Shown: piece by piece, positions 25,054 to 39,744 of the stretch
Position numbering within the stretch: the first letter of the stretch is position 1
Layout: every line of letters begins with the position of its first letter
NCBI GenBank assembly: GCA_021018815.1
Contig: JAITYX010000004.1
Span: forward strand, 6,514,001 to 6,578,000
Direction: 5' to 3'
Origin: Talinum fruticosum
Lineage: Eukaryota > Streptophyta > Magnoliopsida > Caryophyllales > Talinaceae
Length of the DNA stretch: 64,000 bases
The notes under the pieces: generated by a model
The model's input: the letters and a program-made list of their open reading frames with translations, nothing else
What the model was told of the DNA's origin: nothing
Databases searched by the model: none
Position numbers and translations under genes: made by a program

Positions 25054-25345
25054 TTTACATGCATATTTATATTTTGACTAATTGGTGTAGACTCTTGTTG
25101 AATGAATGGTGTATATTGTGTGGTTGTTGTGGAACTCCGACATGTGGTCGTTGAGTAATTAGTTATAGTATGTTTTGTTGTTTCGGATGAGGGTCGTTGT
25201 TTACATGCATGTTTATATTTTAACTAATTGGTGTATACTCTTGTTGAATGAATGGTGTATATTGTGTGGTTGTTATGGAACTTCGGCGTGTGGGCGTTGA
25301 GTAATTAGTTATAGTATGTTTTTGTTGTTTCGGATGAAGGCCATT
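25054..25345. repeat. 146-bp tandem duplication with LTR-like sequence
   Basis: Unit 1 starts at 25054 (TTTACATGCAT) and unit 2 at 25200, a period of 146 bp, with few differences. Each unit contains TGTGTGGTTGT..GGAACT, ..GTGTGG(G)CGTTGAGTAATTAG, echoing the 'GTGTGGCCGTTGAGTTGTA' block of the LTR family at 1-1056 and 62040-63210. It may be a nested LTR fragment inside the CACTA element. Confidence 0.75.
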
Positions 25346-26879
25346 ATCCCGGAAAATGTCTACTTTTAAGGGAAAACTCTGTCCATTTATTTTCAGGATT
25401 TAGATAGTTTAACTTATATGTCAAGGGTTATCCCATGATTCTAATTGTTATGTTTATTCTTATGCAACCCAGGTGTAATGCATGTTAGCTTCTCGTCACC
25501 TTCCCCTACATCATGTTGTGACATCGGTGTGTTGTTTACTCGTGGAGGCCGAGATATGGTCGTTCACTGGGGCACCCGTTTAATTTGATCGAGTTGAGGG
25601 TGAGTGTGAGAGAAGTCATGCAGGGAAAGGCAGCATAAGCTGAGTTATCCGTCCAGGTCGTGAACCTCTACAATCGCTGACTGACGACACGGCCGACACC
25701 TTTGTTCCTTGCCCAAGAGTCTAGTCATCCCTCTCTACAGGTAATTCATTTTAAATATTAGGATTTAATTTTATGTTAACATCACAGTGTGTGTGTGTGT
25801 CTATGCATATATATATATCCCGGTGCGGAAACATTGACTCGAGATTGATCTGCATGAGTATGAAGATTTTACCGCTTTTTTAGGCTTTTGCTTCCTAGGG
25901 ATTATATTAACGTTAGTGGAAAAATGGAATTTCCGCACAATGACCGCAAACGTCTCTGATATCAACATTTGATCAACTGAAATTCTTCTGCAGTGTGCTC
26001 TCAGGACCGATTTGATCAGAACTATTAGCGAAAGAATGAAATGATTGTGTTGGAAAAAATACATCCCGAGTAATTAAACGCGTTACAATTGTGTAGACGT
26101 AGATTTCTTGTACTGCCGCATTTTCAAATAAAATAATTTATTTAAGACCATGATCATGTGCAAAATCCATAAATATATTACTTGAAGACAAGTGGATAGA
26201 AAAAGCTGTGTTGCCAAGGCCATACTAATTCTATATCTCTGGGAGGTGCTTCCATTGGTACGTATACTCGAAAACTACTAAAAAAGCAAGCGGAGGTTTT
26301 GTTGATTAGTGTCTTTTTGGGCAAGAGTCAAAGTCGCTCCTATTAGTAGGGTTAAATGTACTACAAAAGATATTCATTGTGGAAGATAACGTAACTACGA
26401 AAAGGGAAAATCAGAAGCGCGCGACTAGAAAAAATGATCTATTTACCACATAGTGGCGACGTATATTTGAAATAGGAGTAGGCCACTACATGGCAGCAGG
26501 ATAACCATTGTGAAGTGGGAATTAGTGGTTAGTAGCAATGAGATTTACAACTTATCATGTTAAAGAGGCCAATAGGATTCAGAGAAGACCATATGTGTTT
26601 TTCTGACACTGAAAATATTTGACTGAATGGTAGACATTGAGGAATGTATGAAATGCATACAGTTCGGATTGGAGTGATAGTAAACGTCTTGATCTTAGTA
26701 GTAGATATTGTTGCTAGTGATGATATAATCGTGACCTTGAAATATAGGCCATTTGCAACATCGTTCCTCATTTGTTAAATGCAGTGTCAGGAAATGAGTT
26801 AAAACTGACAAGAAGAGAAGTGAAAGCGACGTTGAATTATCAGGTATTCGCTCAAGGAATATATATCTATATATTTCTA

Positions 26880-28965
26880 ATTCGTGTATTATGGTTGAAA
26901 CTAGGATATCAGGGGATAGATACTGGAGTGGAATGAAGAGCACTCCATCTCCTTCCATTGAGTACAAGCAAGTATTCAAGTTCGCCTCGATCGTCGTCCG
27001 AAATAGTCCCTCTTGCATCCATTCACAAGTCCCGCACGGATCGGTGTTCTACTCTGCAAAATTTTATGAAGACTTTGTTAAAAGATATAACGTTGGAAAT
27101 CGAGTGTTACATCACGTGTTTGGGCAATTTGACGGGGACGATTAGGGATGGCAATGGGTCAGGCACAGGTCCGGTCCGATCGGACCCGACCCATTTAACT
27201 TTTTAGAATTGGACCCAGACCCGACCCGAACCCGACGGGTCTATAAAATTTGGGACCCGGACCCGGTGGGTCCACGGGTCCACGTGGTCTTAAACTGGTC
27301 TTAAACGAGTCTACTATATTTTTATCATAAATGAGTTTAAAAATCAATATTTTGTGCCCTATTTTAATATTATTGTAAATTTACAAGCAATTTTGTTACA
27401 TATAACCTCTTTAGCATTATACTAATCTATCTATCAACCAATCTATTATACAAACAAAAACTTAGTTCATACAAATCGAATACACCAATATATTAAACAC
27501 AAAGTTCATCAAAGTTTGACAACACAAAGTTCAAAGTCCATCAAAGTTTAACAACAAATTGTAGGAAGGGTTTCCAAATTGCACCGGGTCCAAATTTCAT
27601 GAATACTACTGTTAGAATTTTTCAAAAAATAAAATTAGTGTTCGGGTCTTAAACGAATCTTAACGGGTCTCGGGTCGGTCCGGGTCTTATTTTTGAGACC
27701 CAGACCCTAACTCGACCCGAGACAAGCTAGACCCAGCACCCGACTCGGACCCATCGGGTCCAAATTTTTGGACCCAAACCCGATTAAATGGGTCGGGTCT
27801 GGTGGGTCCGGGTCGGGTCCAGGACCCACCGCCATCCCTAGGGACGATGAGGACATGACCTTATATGTCTTCCCGAGATGACATAATACAATTTTTGAAG
27901 AGCAAGAGATTGGTGCATCCGCTATTATGATTGGCATTATGTGAGTTACTAAATTCATAAGTTTATTTTTTAACTATTAATTTTAATTTCTAACTACATA
28001 CAATTAATATGTAAGATGACTCATGAGATAGGAAACGAGTTGGTTCAGTTTCTCAACCCTAATTCCATTCAAGGATTTGGGTAGACAACTGATGACCGAT
28101 CTCGATTATATCTTCGTAGTCATGAAACATAATGCGCAGAAAAATGTTACTTGGCGTCGTTCATTGAGGGGTAAGTGTACAAATAAATTTAAACGAAGTT
28201 TTTATGGTGTTACATATTTATAAATGTGTTGTTTGTGTCGGTGTAGATCACATTGGATGCTTGCTCGCCATATTTCCAAAGAGCAATGTCGCGTCATTGG
28301 TTCGATCCTTTGGGTTAAACCATCGGAAAGATATAAAGAATGCACTCGACTCGTGAGTTCATACCTTAATCATTTTATATTTTTTTGTTAATTAGTATTC
28401 TTTTCAATTTTATGCTTAATTTTAATTTTATTTTTTCGATTTAAAAATAGTGCTTTAGTAATGTATGTTTGTAAGGGAGGCTTGAGAGGCTCATGTGTGA
28501 GAACAAACCCACACATTATCTCCGTAAACGTGAGATTCTCTTGCTTAGAGTCTACTTTAATTGTTTTCATTTTATATTACTTGCTAGCTACATAAAGTAC
28601 TAATGAATTATCCATGTGTTGGGACTTTTATAATTTTTGTGCCACAAACAAAAGGGGAACGTGGAGTGCAGACTTCTATATTCTCCAAGACATAAAAAAT
28701 TGTGGCGTAACTCGATTTGAATAAATCTAATCCCAAGAGGTACTTGCACTTGCATTTGTGTTTGATTATGAAAAATTAAATTTTTAATGTTCTTTTCAGC
28801 TTAATAATACTTGCACTTAACCTAATGAATATGTCTTTTACAGACATTGGTCACAATATTTTCCTGGAAAGGATCCACCCACTCATTATACGAGATGAAA
28901 TGTTGAACGAGTTAAAACAAGGTTGTGTAGAGTTTGTATATAACCGTATAAAAACATAGGTATGT
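26880..28965 (+). pseudogene. C48 (ULP1-type) peptidase relic carried by the CACTA element
   Basis: The pre-catalytic region starts in the open frame at 26891-27145 and resumes after the hAT MITE at 27841. The catalytic His segment is at about 28246-28330, where frames carry SHWMLA and AIFPKSNVA..KDIKNALDS. The Gln/Cys segment KGNVEC is at 28650-28680, and a tail with MLNELKQGC..FVYNRIKT is at 28898-28955. The paralogous minus-strand copy at 40740-41935 shows the clearer sequence YWLDP and PQAKGNVECGFYIL. C48 peptidases use a His-Asp-Gln-Cys set on ubiquitin-like proteins. Here frameshifts and stops make the relic inactive. Plant transposons carrying ULP1-like domains are known, so this is a transposon gene rather than a host gene. 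Confidence 0.6.
27143..27840. mobile_element. hAT-type non-autonomous element, 698 bp, perfect 8-bp TSD
   Basis: It begins TAGGGATGGCAATGGGTC and ends GGACCCACCGCCATCCCTA. It is flanked by GGGACGAT on both sides (27135-27142 and 27841-27848), the 8-bp duplication expected for hAT. Terminal inverted repeats extend well over 100 bp and are built of GGGTC/GACCC motifs. The middle (27300-27620) is AT-rich with no ORF. The intact duplication and good TIR match imply a fairly recent insertion compared with the decayed CACTA host. The homologous minus-strand copy near 41790-41830 gives the empty site (GGGGACGATGATGACAT on the minus strand). Confidence 0.9.
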
Positions 28966-29261
28966 ATTTACACTTATTCTTCATTATTTGATTGGTCAAG
29001 TTTGTGATTTATATAGGCGTACAGTTACATAGGTATATATTTACATAGGTATACAATTACATAAGCATATATATTTACACTTTCTTCCTTATTTTAAATG
29101 TACCATATACAACTTTGTGTGATGAATCTGGTTTGTATATATTATGGTCAAGACTCGTTGGATTCTGGTTTGTATATATTATGATAGAGTTTGTGTAAAT
29201 GGTTGTATATATTATTTGTACCGAACAGGGGTAAGCAAACACAAAACAAAATTCTAAAATT

Positions 29262-29652
29262 TTTTATACCTATTACTATTAAGAAACAACCGTAGTAATA
29301 GGTTTGAATTATCACCTATTACTACGGTTGTTAGTTAAGAACCGTAGTAATAAGTTTGGGTCTAAAACTTTGGCCATAATAGGGAGTTTTGAAGCCGGAC
29401 CTATTACTACGGTTCTTAATGGAGAATCATAGTAATATGTTATCCTATTACTACGGTTGTCAATTTATAACCGTGGTAATAGGTTATTTATTACTTTGGT
29501 TATTTTGAACAACCATAGTAATAGGTTGTTTTTTACTATGGTTGTAAACCGTAGTAAAAGATGTCAATCTACCATTACAACGACATACACGATGCCGGAT
29601 AACCATAGTTAAAGATATGTCGAACCTGTAGTTAAAAGTGGTTCATGTAGTT
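29262..29652. repeat. Right sub-terminal repeats of the CACTA element
   Basis: At least eight alternating copies of CCTATTACTACGGTTGT and AACCGTAGTAATAGG, in both orientations, end at the TIR. The same repeat type is found at 63290-63726. Confidence 0.75.
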
Positions 29653-31200
29653 TGATTAAATGTTAATAAAAAAAGTTATAAGAGGATTATAAAGAAATTC
29701 ATGATGGAGATTGTTGACCACACATAAATGAAAAAACGTTGTTCAAGAAGATCTTTTGCCTTGGTTATTATTAGATGATAACCATGGAATACGAGTGCTA
29801 TAAATTTGTTCCTCTTGTAAAAAATGTGAGATGTTTGCCAATCTGAACCACATGCTACCCGTTAAACTCCAAAATGTCAAGCGAGTTATATAATATTATT
29901 GATGGTCATAGCTAAATGTGAGCTTCTATGATCAATGGTATTGCAAGGTATAAGGAATTGGCACTTTTGGACGAATGAAAGCTTGTGGCTTTGCACCATG
30001 TCCAAGGATATAAAAACATAATGTGTGCGGTTTTAACAAAAGCTTCTAAGTAAGGGGCATTCAAGTCTGTGATCTTGCTATGAAGGAAAGTTTTACTCCA
30101 TTTCATAATCCTAGGGAAAACTTTGTTGTAGTTGATATATGTCATATTTAGTCAAGGAGACTACTACCACAAGTGTAGTCAAGCTTGTCAAATTGGAGGG
30201 GAAACAAATATGGAAACCTATGAAAAATGAAAATAGGACGAGGATTCCAAATGGATAAGAATGAAAATGGGAGGGGTTCCAAATGGAGGGAAGCTCTATT
30301 CCTTTTTTATTTGGAGATAAAACTAAAATTTAAACTAGAAAAGAATTAAAAAAAGAAAAATGACATATAACCGGTGACATAAGGTAAATGGTGGGCCGTA
30401 AGACAATTTTAAATGTTTTTAAATGACTAATGACAGTTCTAAATAAAAAATAATTTAGGGGCATAATAGAATATTTTAAAAAGGTTAGAAATTAGTAGCG
30501 AGAACACCAAATATATGGCATTATGTGTATCTAGATACAATGATTAAAATTCAAAAGTAATTTATAAGCATGCAAGTATCGTATTAACTTTTTTTTTTAC
30601 TTACACTTTCTAAAGAACAAATTTTCAACCCACTTTTTTATTTTTTTTTGGCAATAATATTCTTTGAAAAGATTTTTCAAACTATATGTTTCTAGAAGAA
30701 AAGGTTCTAGACCTGAGCCATAGAAACTAACCATTTGTTCAATATAATTTGTTCAAAAAAGGTTCTAGAAGAAAACACAAATCATATAATTTGTTCAAAA
30801 AGGTAACAAAGCATTATGAGATAATATTTTATTAGTTTAATTCATAAAACTAAAACGTGTCTATATGATATAAGGAGCTATTTGCATTATCTTATTAATA
30901 TTATTAACCTTCTTTTCAGTTTAAACTTATATTTTTAGAAGGAAAAAATACAAATACACTTGAAAGTAGTACATTGAAGTACAAGATTTAATTACATGAG
31001 AATGTAGCACGGATTTAAAAACTGATAGTACCCTTTATTATATATTACTACAGGCAGACCATAAACACGAGCACAGTACACCACGCACAGGAACCACATT
31101 TAATTAGATAATTGCAAATAAACAAAAGATAAAAGGTCGGATCATAGTGCAATTAGCAAGGCCCATGCCTTGTTCGATTGAATTGAATCCCCTGCCCCTT
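29653..31200. other. AT-rich spacer downstream of the SAHH-like gene
   Basis: No gene, RNA or defined transposon was recognised. Short direct repeats occur at 30180-30290 (GGAGGGGAAAC.., GGGAGGGGTTCC..). The part near 30950-31211 should hold the 3'UTR and poly(A) site of the minus-strand SAHH-like gene, but no end can be fixed. A 77-codon minus ORF (30145-29912) has no recognisable motif. Confidence 0.4.
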
Positions 31201-31211
31201 TCCGTAACTTT

Positions 31212-34471
<3,260 letters not shown>

Positions 34472-34558
34472 TTCTTACTCCCCACTGCCTGCAATAAACT
34501 TCTTACTTTTGTGTTGCTGTCACTATAGCTTGATGGATGGGGGTTGTTCACTAATCAC

Positions 34559-34566
34559 TATAAATA
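34559..34566 (-). promoter_or_regulatory. Possible TATA element of the SAHH-like gene
   Basis: The minus strand reads TATTTATA, about 90 bp before the ATG at 34471. Spacing is compatible with a short leader, but the motif is not the consensus and TA-rich sequence is common here, so support is weak. Confidence 0.25.
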
Positions 34567-34619
34567 GGTGTCAATTTTACCCTGCCAGGCATCGTTGGGT
34601 CAACTAATCACTCCTTTTT

Positions 34620-35030
34620 TTTTTTATTATATATAAGACAATAAGCAAAATCACGTAGCAAAGTGTCTTAACTAATTAGGATTAATTAATAAGGAATTAG
34701 TTACTCCATACTCCCTAGTTCAGGTCAACGTTTAATTAAATAAGGAAAATGTACACATCTTGGGTTTGTTGTACTAATTAGGGCATTATTTACTCCCTAC
34801 CTTTAAGCATCATAAAATGCGATGTATGGATAATGGATCAATAATTACATTTATTTTAATTTTTAAATAATACTAGTGTCGTACTCCGCCATAGAAGAAT
34901 TTTAGTAATTTTTATTTTAATTTTGTTAATATTAATAATAAAATATATAATTTTGAAAGTATATGATAATTTTATGACAATAAAATTATTATTTTTATAT
35001 AATTTTTAATTTTTTTGTTTTTATATCATA
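34620..35030. other. AT-rich spacer upstream of the SAHH-like gene
   Basis: No gene or transposon was recognised. It contains T-rich runs and ATTAAT-rich sequence, and no regulatory motif can be assigned with confidence. Confidence 0.4.
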
Positions 35031-35034
35031 GTTA

Positions 35035-35860
35035 GCAATCAGACCATTTAGTTCGGATTCGGTTCCGATTAAGTTCGGTTCGGGTTGACTTCGGGCTTAT
35101 CTCATTCGGTTTCGATTCGGGTAACTTCACTTCGGTTGAATTTCGGGTCAATCTCGTTCGAGTCGGGTTTGGGTTCGGTTCGGGTAAATTTAGAATTGGG
35201 TCAACTTCGGGTGAAATTTATTCGGTCAATTTTGATTCGGATTGGGTCAATCTCGTTCCAGGTAGATTTTGAGTATGATTTCGGGTTAACTTTGAATCGG
35301 TAGAAATCGAGTCGTGTCACTTTTGGGCCGGGTTGATATTTGGTCGTATCGTGTCAAATTTTTTACTAAACCTTTTTGAGTTGAAGAAAAACTGAATCTT
35401 TTAAAGTTAATTTATTACTAATATTAGTTTTTTCGGGTTCGAGTCGTAATTTGGGTCACTTTTTAGGTCAAAATCGGTTCAAAATTGTACCCACTAAAAA
35501 AATTGTACCACTATAAGTACAAAAGTCCATCATGAGAGACCCACCAAAAGAAAAATGGGTTGGGTCGAATTCGGATTGGGTAGGTTCGGGTTCGGGTCAC
35601 TTTTATTCGGTTAAATTGGTTGGGGTCCGATTCGGTTCGGGTCATTTTGGGTTCGGGTCGTAATCGAGTCAATTATATTTCGAGTCGGTTTGTTTTTTGT
35701 TCGGATCTGAATCGGGTTCATTGGATTTCGAGTCGGTTTGGTTTCGGTCGGTTTATTTCGATTTTCGGGTCAAAATCGGATCAATTGTTTCGGATGTCGG
35801 TTTGGTTTGGATTTCGAGTCGTTTGGGTTGACCCGTTCGATTCAGTCGGTTTTGCCAAGT
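35035..35860. repeat. Degenerate TCGGGT/TCGGTT-rich repeat region
   Basis: About 800 bp are dominated by short units of the type TTCGGGTC, TTCGGTTCGGGT and TTTCGAGTCGG with no fixed period, interrupted by an AT-rich piece (35345-35560). Ser/Arg/Gly-rich ORFs at 35085-35303 and 35620-35898 follow from this composition. Similar sequence fills the termini of plant hAT elements such as 27143-27840, so this may be an old, diverged relative. No TIR or target duplication was found. Confidence 0.6.
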
Positions 35861-35997
35861 CATTGATTACTTTTAAAAATGATATGTGGGATTTTTAATT
35901 TTTATTTTTGATAGGTAAATAAATATCTTTTAAATATTACTAATTTAATAACAATTATATTACAGTCATACAAATTACATATACACAATTAAGAAAT

Positions 35998-36424
35998 GAG
36001 ATATTAACATTTACCTCCCTCAAGGTATTTGAAAATCCTTTTTACACCCTTTAGGTATTGGTATATATTTTTACCCACCCTGACCGGAGTAGTTAATATT
36101 TGAGTTATACATTGACCATTGTTCTTAATAATAGAAAACATTCAAATACGGTGAGTGTGCTGATGTGGCATAAGAAAATGAGGTAAAGTACCAAAATTGC
36201 CCTCTTTGCACTAAAGCGCCAATAACTAATGGGGGTAGCATAGTCATTTTATTTTAAAAATTAGGGACAAACTTGTCCTTTTACATTTCCGATTAGCCTC
36301 CTTCCGTTTTTTATCTTAAATATTTTTTATCTCTAAACCTAGGGTGGGTAAAAATATATACCAATACCTGGAGGGTGTAAAAATGATTTGTAAATACCTC
36401 GAGGGAGGTAAATGTTAATATCTC
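35998..36424. mobile_element. MULE-type MITE, 427 bp, 10-bp TSD
   Basis: The ends GAGATATTAACATTTACCTC and, on the other strand, GAGATATTAACATTTACCTC match exactly and the TIR continues with few changes for about 90 bp. ATTAAGAAAT flanks both ends (35988-35997 and 36425-36434). Long TIRs with a 9-11 bp duplication indicate the Mutator superfamily. There is no ORF. It is the short relative of the Pack-MULE at 54643-55797: the sub-terminal block about 36120-36220 (GTGAGTGTGCTGATGTGGCA) is found there in inverted form. Confidence 0.85.
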
Positions 36425-36821
36425 ATTAAGAAATTGTTTAGTTTCTTTGAATATAGTATTATATTAATTCAATCTAAGATGAAATATTTATACAATCAAG
36501 TAATCCTATATAGTTATTACATATGTCCTTTTAAGTGTTACCCATATGCTTTTTATTTGAACCTAACACATATACATTGATTCTATCCAACTTTTATAAA
36601 TTATGAAAATGTATACTAATGAATATATAGAATGGTAATGTTTGAATATGAACAAATTTGTTTTTGGATCAATATAATCAATCAATTGATTTTGGTATAT
36701 AATTTCATATAAATCAATTACGTAAAACATAATTAAATACATTGCTTATATAAACATAATATTTATGAAAAATCGCCACATAAGCATCTTATGTGTCACT
36801 CATATGTAACTCCTACCCAAC

Positions 36822-36828
<7 letters not shown>

Positions 36829-36886
<58 letters not shown>
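36829..36886. repeat. (TA)n microsatellite
   Basis: A run of about 29 TA units. A second shorter copy with the same left flank (CAACTTTTAATATATA) follows at 36905-36930, so the repeat and its flank were duplicated together. Confidence 0.95.
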
Positions 36887-36889
<3 letters not shown>

Positions 36890-37382
36890 TTCTAACTCCT
36901 ATCCAACTTTTAATATATATATATATATATTAGTTCTTAAATCCGTGCTATGCATCTGGTCTATTTAAAACTTATTAAAGTAATTTTTAAATGTTAATCT
37001 ACGCTTTTTATCATTTAATTCTACAATAAAAGTATTATTTTATTCCTGAAAAAATTACACTTTATATTATGTTATATTATGTTATTTTTGTGCATTAATT
37101 ACTCTATTCTTAAAGTTTCAAGATATAATTGTGGCTCTTGATAGTCTATTACAATATGCTTAAAAATTACAATAAGCGTCCTATATATCACTTATACATC
37201 ACTTATAACCAACTTCTAAATATATATATATATATATATATATACCACCAATTTATTGTAAATATAATAATTTTTATTAGGAAAATATATCGATATTTTA
37301 TAGATTGTGCATTATCGTAAATTAATTTTAATTTAATATTCTTTAATAGTATATTTTGGCATATATTTGTCCGTATAAATTA

Positions 37383-37401
37383 TTGTTATTATTATTATTA
37401 C

Positions 37402-37455
<54 letters not shown>
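37383..37455. repeat. (ATT)n microsatellite
   Basis: About 24 units of ATT with one ACT and one terminal ATC variant. Confidence 0.95.
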
Positions 37456-37684
37456 CATTTTAAATCTAGTATCAAAGTATGACTAATTATTAAAATTTAA
37501 AACATAATATTTGTAATTTAAGCATATGTTTAATGAATTATTGCTAAAGTAGTATCTAAATACATATGGATAAGCAAAGAGGCAAGCTATTAAGGTTAGG
37601 GATTAATTTGCATCATAATTTCTAGAAATAATTATGACACTTATTAAGATATTTGAGGTACCATAACCTTAGACTATTCAATTG

Positions 37685-38225
37685 TTACTCCCCTATAAAT
37701 ATCCCCATAATGTTAGGCAAACACTAACTCACTCATATTTTCTCATTTCCACTCTCTTTAGTTTTTTTCTACTATTTTCTCTGCTCTCATCTTGAGTGAA
37801 ATTTTTCGTTCCTAATGTTCATTGAAGTTACCTAGAGATTACTTTCCAAGTGCAGATAGCAAGATACAATATATGTCAATTCCTTTATTGAGATCATCAT
37901 TTTTAGTTAGAGTATGTGTCCGTGAGTGCAATGATTTTTAAGTATTTTCGTGACAAAAAATGATGTATATATTGCCTATTGTTTATTGTTCATTTTTCGA
38001 GTGATAACCTTGGTACACGCGCTCATCAACTCATCGTTCATTGTCCTCTCCAAAGAGAATCATCGTTCATTATTGGAGCATTCGAAGTCCGAGTGTTTTC
38101 TTATGTTATTTCTAAACAAAATGAATTTCACAAAATTGTTATTTTCATAATTGGATGTATTGTGTTGAGAGTTTTTCCTTCTCATTTTTTTAATGTTTTA
38201 TTGTTTTTCAGGTAAAGTGTGAATG
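37685..38225 (+). promoter_or_regulatory. Promoter-like stretch with TATA box, possible LTR remnant
   Basis: CCCCTATAAATATCCCC at 37690 is a good plant TATA box in a C-rich setting. It is followed at +30 by CACTAACTCACTCA and a CT-rich leader (37740-37790). Small ORFs (37950-38215) have no recognisable product. The arrangement is common in plant LTR promoters, but no LTR ends were found. Confidence 0.3.
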
Positions 38226-39740
38226 CATCGGGATAATTAGATCATTGGGAGGCTCAACTAATTTCATTTTTTAGTTGGAATAATCTTCAACTATTTTAAT
38301 TATATTATACATTAAATGTGAAAAGTATAACTCCAACAAATGTTAATAATTGATTAAATAAGTGATAAAGTTTATTTTTATTTTATTAAGAGTATGTGCC
38401 TAACGTGTCTCTTTTAGACACGTAGCATACACTCTAATAATTGGATCTTTCTAAATTTTATTTCGTTTAGTGAGTAATTTCTCCAAAAAAGTTAGGGTGT
38501 TACCGTATGGTTTTTCCATTTAATAATATCCAAAATACAATTAATAATAATAACTTTGACATTATTAGCTATTGATTTTTAATGAAATTGAGAATATTTT
38601 TAGTAATATTAAAAATCAGAATTTTTTGTTTTATATACTATTTGTTTTGAAATCGGAAGGAATTAGAGGTGCCAAACAGGAAGCAAAATCATATCCCATA
38701 AATCTTCTAATAAAGAAGATAAAAAATATTTGAAAAAAGGAAAATTATGTAAAAGTGGCATGTGATAATTGAAGAAGATAGTTTATTTTATTATAACTAG
38801 CTTCAATTTATACGCAATGCGTGCAATAATAAATTAATTTAACATATGAATTTTATGTTAGGCAAAATAAAACAAATTAATCGTCTTGAAATACATTGAA
38901 AAATCAAAGACAAAAAAATAATATAATATTTTCTAAGTAAATTTTTCTTATTTAAAAATTTTAAAACTTGACCCAATATTTCATCAATCATAATCTTGAT
39001 GATAAAGTAAAAAAATATGTATCAAAATATGATATAAGAAGTTGCAAGGAAACGTATAATAATCAAGTAATAACAAAGTCAAAGCAATGAAAAATTATAA
39101 AAGAAAATCTCTTTAATTAAAAAAAGAATATATTAACAGTTTGTAAAATGTGAATTTTTTTAAAAATACAATCAAAATTTTTGTTGCACCAAAAGAAGCA
39201 GAATTTTCATATCATAATTCATATAAACTCAGATGAAGAAGGATAATGGGTGGAATTAATGTGAGTTGCAATATCATGATTACCACTTTGATGATGATAT
39301 GGTTGGTTTGTAGATATTGGAGGACTGTTTTTTCATTTTTTTTGGTATGCTTGTTAATCATAAAATTTGTCAAAGGATGGATATGAACCTAATTCTAGTA
39401 TAAGTGGAAGGTATTTTTAAATAAAATAAAAATTATACAGTTATAAAAGGGTGTTGGCTTTATACATAACATAGACAATTGATTCGTAGTAATTAACATG
39501 AAATTAGTTACTCATTATTCTCCGGTTCATCCCTAATTCTTATATTTGCACTAATAAAATGTACACCAATAACACCAATATATTATAATTGGTTGATTCT
39601 ATTTTTTTAAAAACTATTTTCATTATAATATCTTCCATCTTATTTCGTCATGGCATATAAACGTAACGTTTATTTTGTAAGTTTATTTAAAATGATTGAT
39701 TAATTAAACAAAGGTTAATAATTAAAAAGTTATAATACAA
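38226..39740. other. AT-rich spacer, no recognised gene
   Basis: A 20-bp imperfect palindrome around AGACACG (38390-38435) may be the relic of a small hairpin MITE. The rest is very AT-rich without motifs. Confidence 0.4.
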
Positions 39741-39744
39741 CCTG

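Larger units (their letters stand above)
22709..29652 (+). mobile_element. Decayed CACTA (En/Spm) element, about 6.9 kb, near full length
   Basis: Left terminus TACTACAGAAAGGACTTTTAAC (22709) pairs with the right terminus, read on the other strand as ACTACATGAACCACTTTTAAC (ending 29652). Both are decayed forms of CACTA ends. Sub-terminal repeats built on ACGGTT / AACCGT fill 22736-22940 and 29262-29640. Inside are a TNP/Ptta-type ORF relic (23603-24785), an LTR-like patch with a 146-bp duplication (25054-25345), and a C48 peptidase relic (26880-28965) split by a hAT MITE. No TNPD-type (transposase) domain was recognised, so it is either internally deleted or depended on a partner element. No 3-bp target duplication is convincing. 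Confidence 0.7.
36435..37680. other. AT-rich spacer with several microsatellites
   Basis: It contains (TA)n at about 36829-36886, 36911-36930 and 37218-37243, and an (ATT)n array at 37383-37455. The sequence CCTATCCAACTTTTAATATATA occurs twice around the TA runs. No gene was recognised. Confidence 0.6.

Noticed and set aside
29262..29652. Regularly spaced repeats as a CRISPR-like array
   Set aside because: Repeats occur in both orientations with irregular spacing and end at a CACTA terminus; the genome is eukaryotic.
38390..38435. Short hairpin as a miRNA precursor or terminator
   Set aside because: The stem is only about 20 bp with mismatches and there is no supporting context; it may be a small MITE relic.
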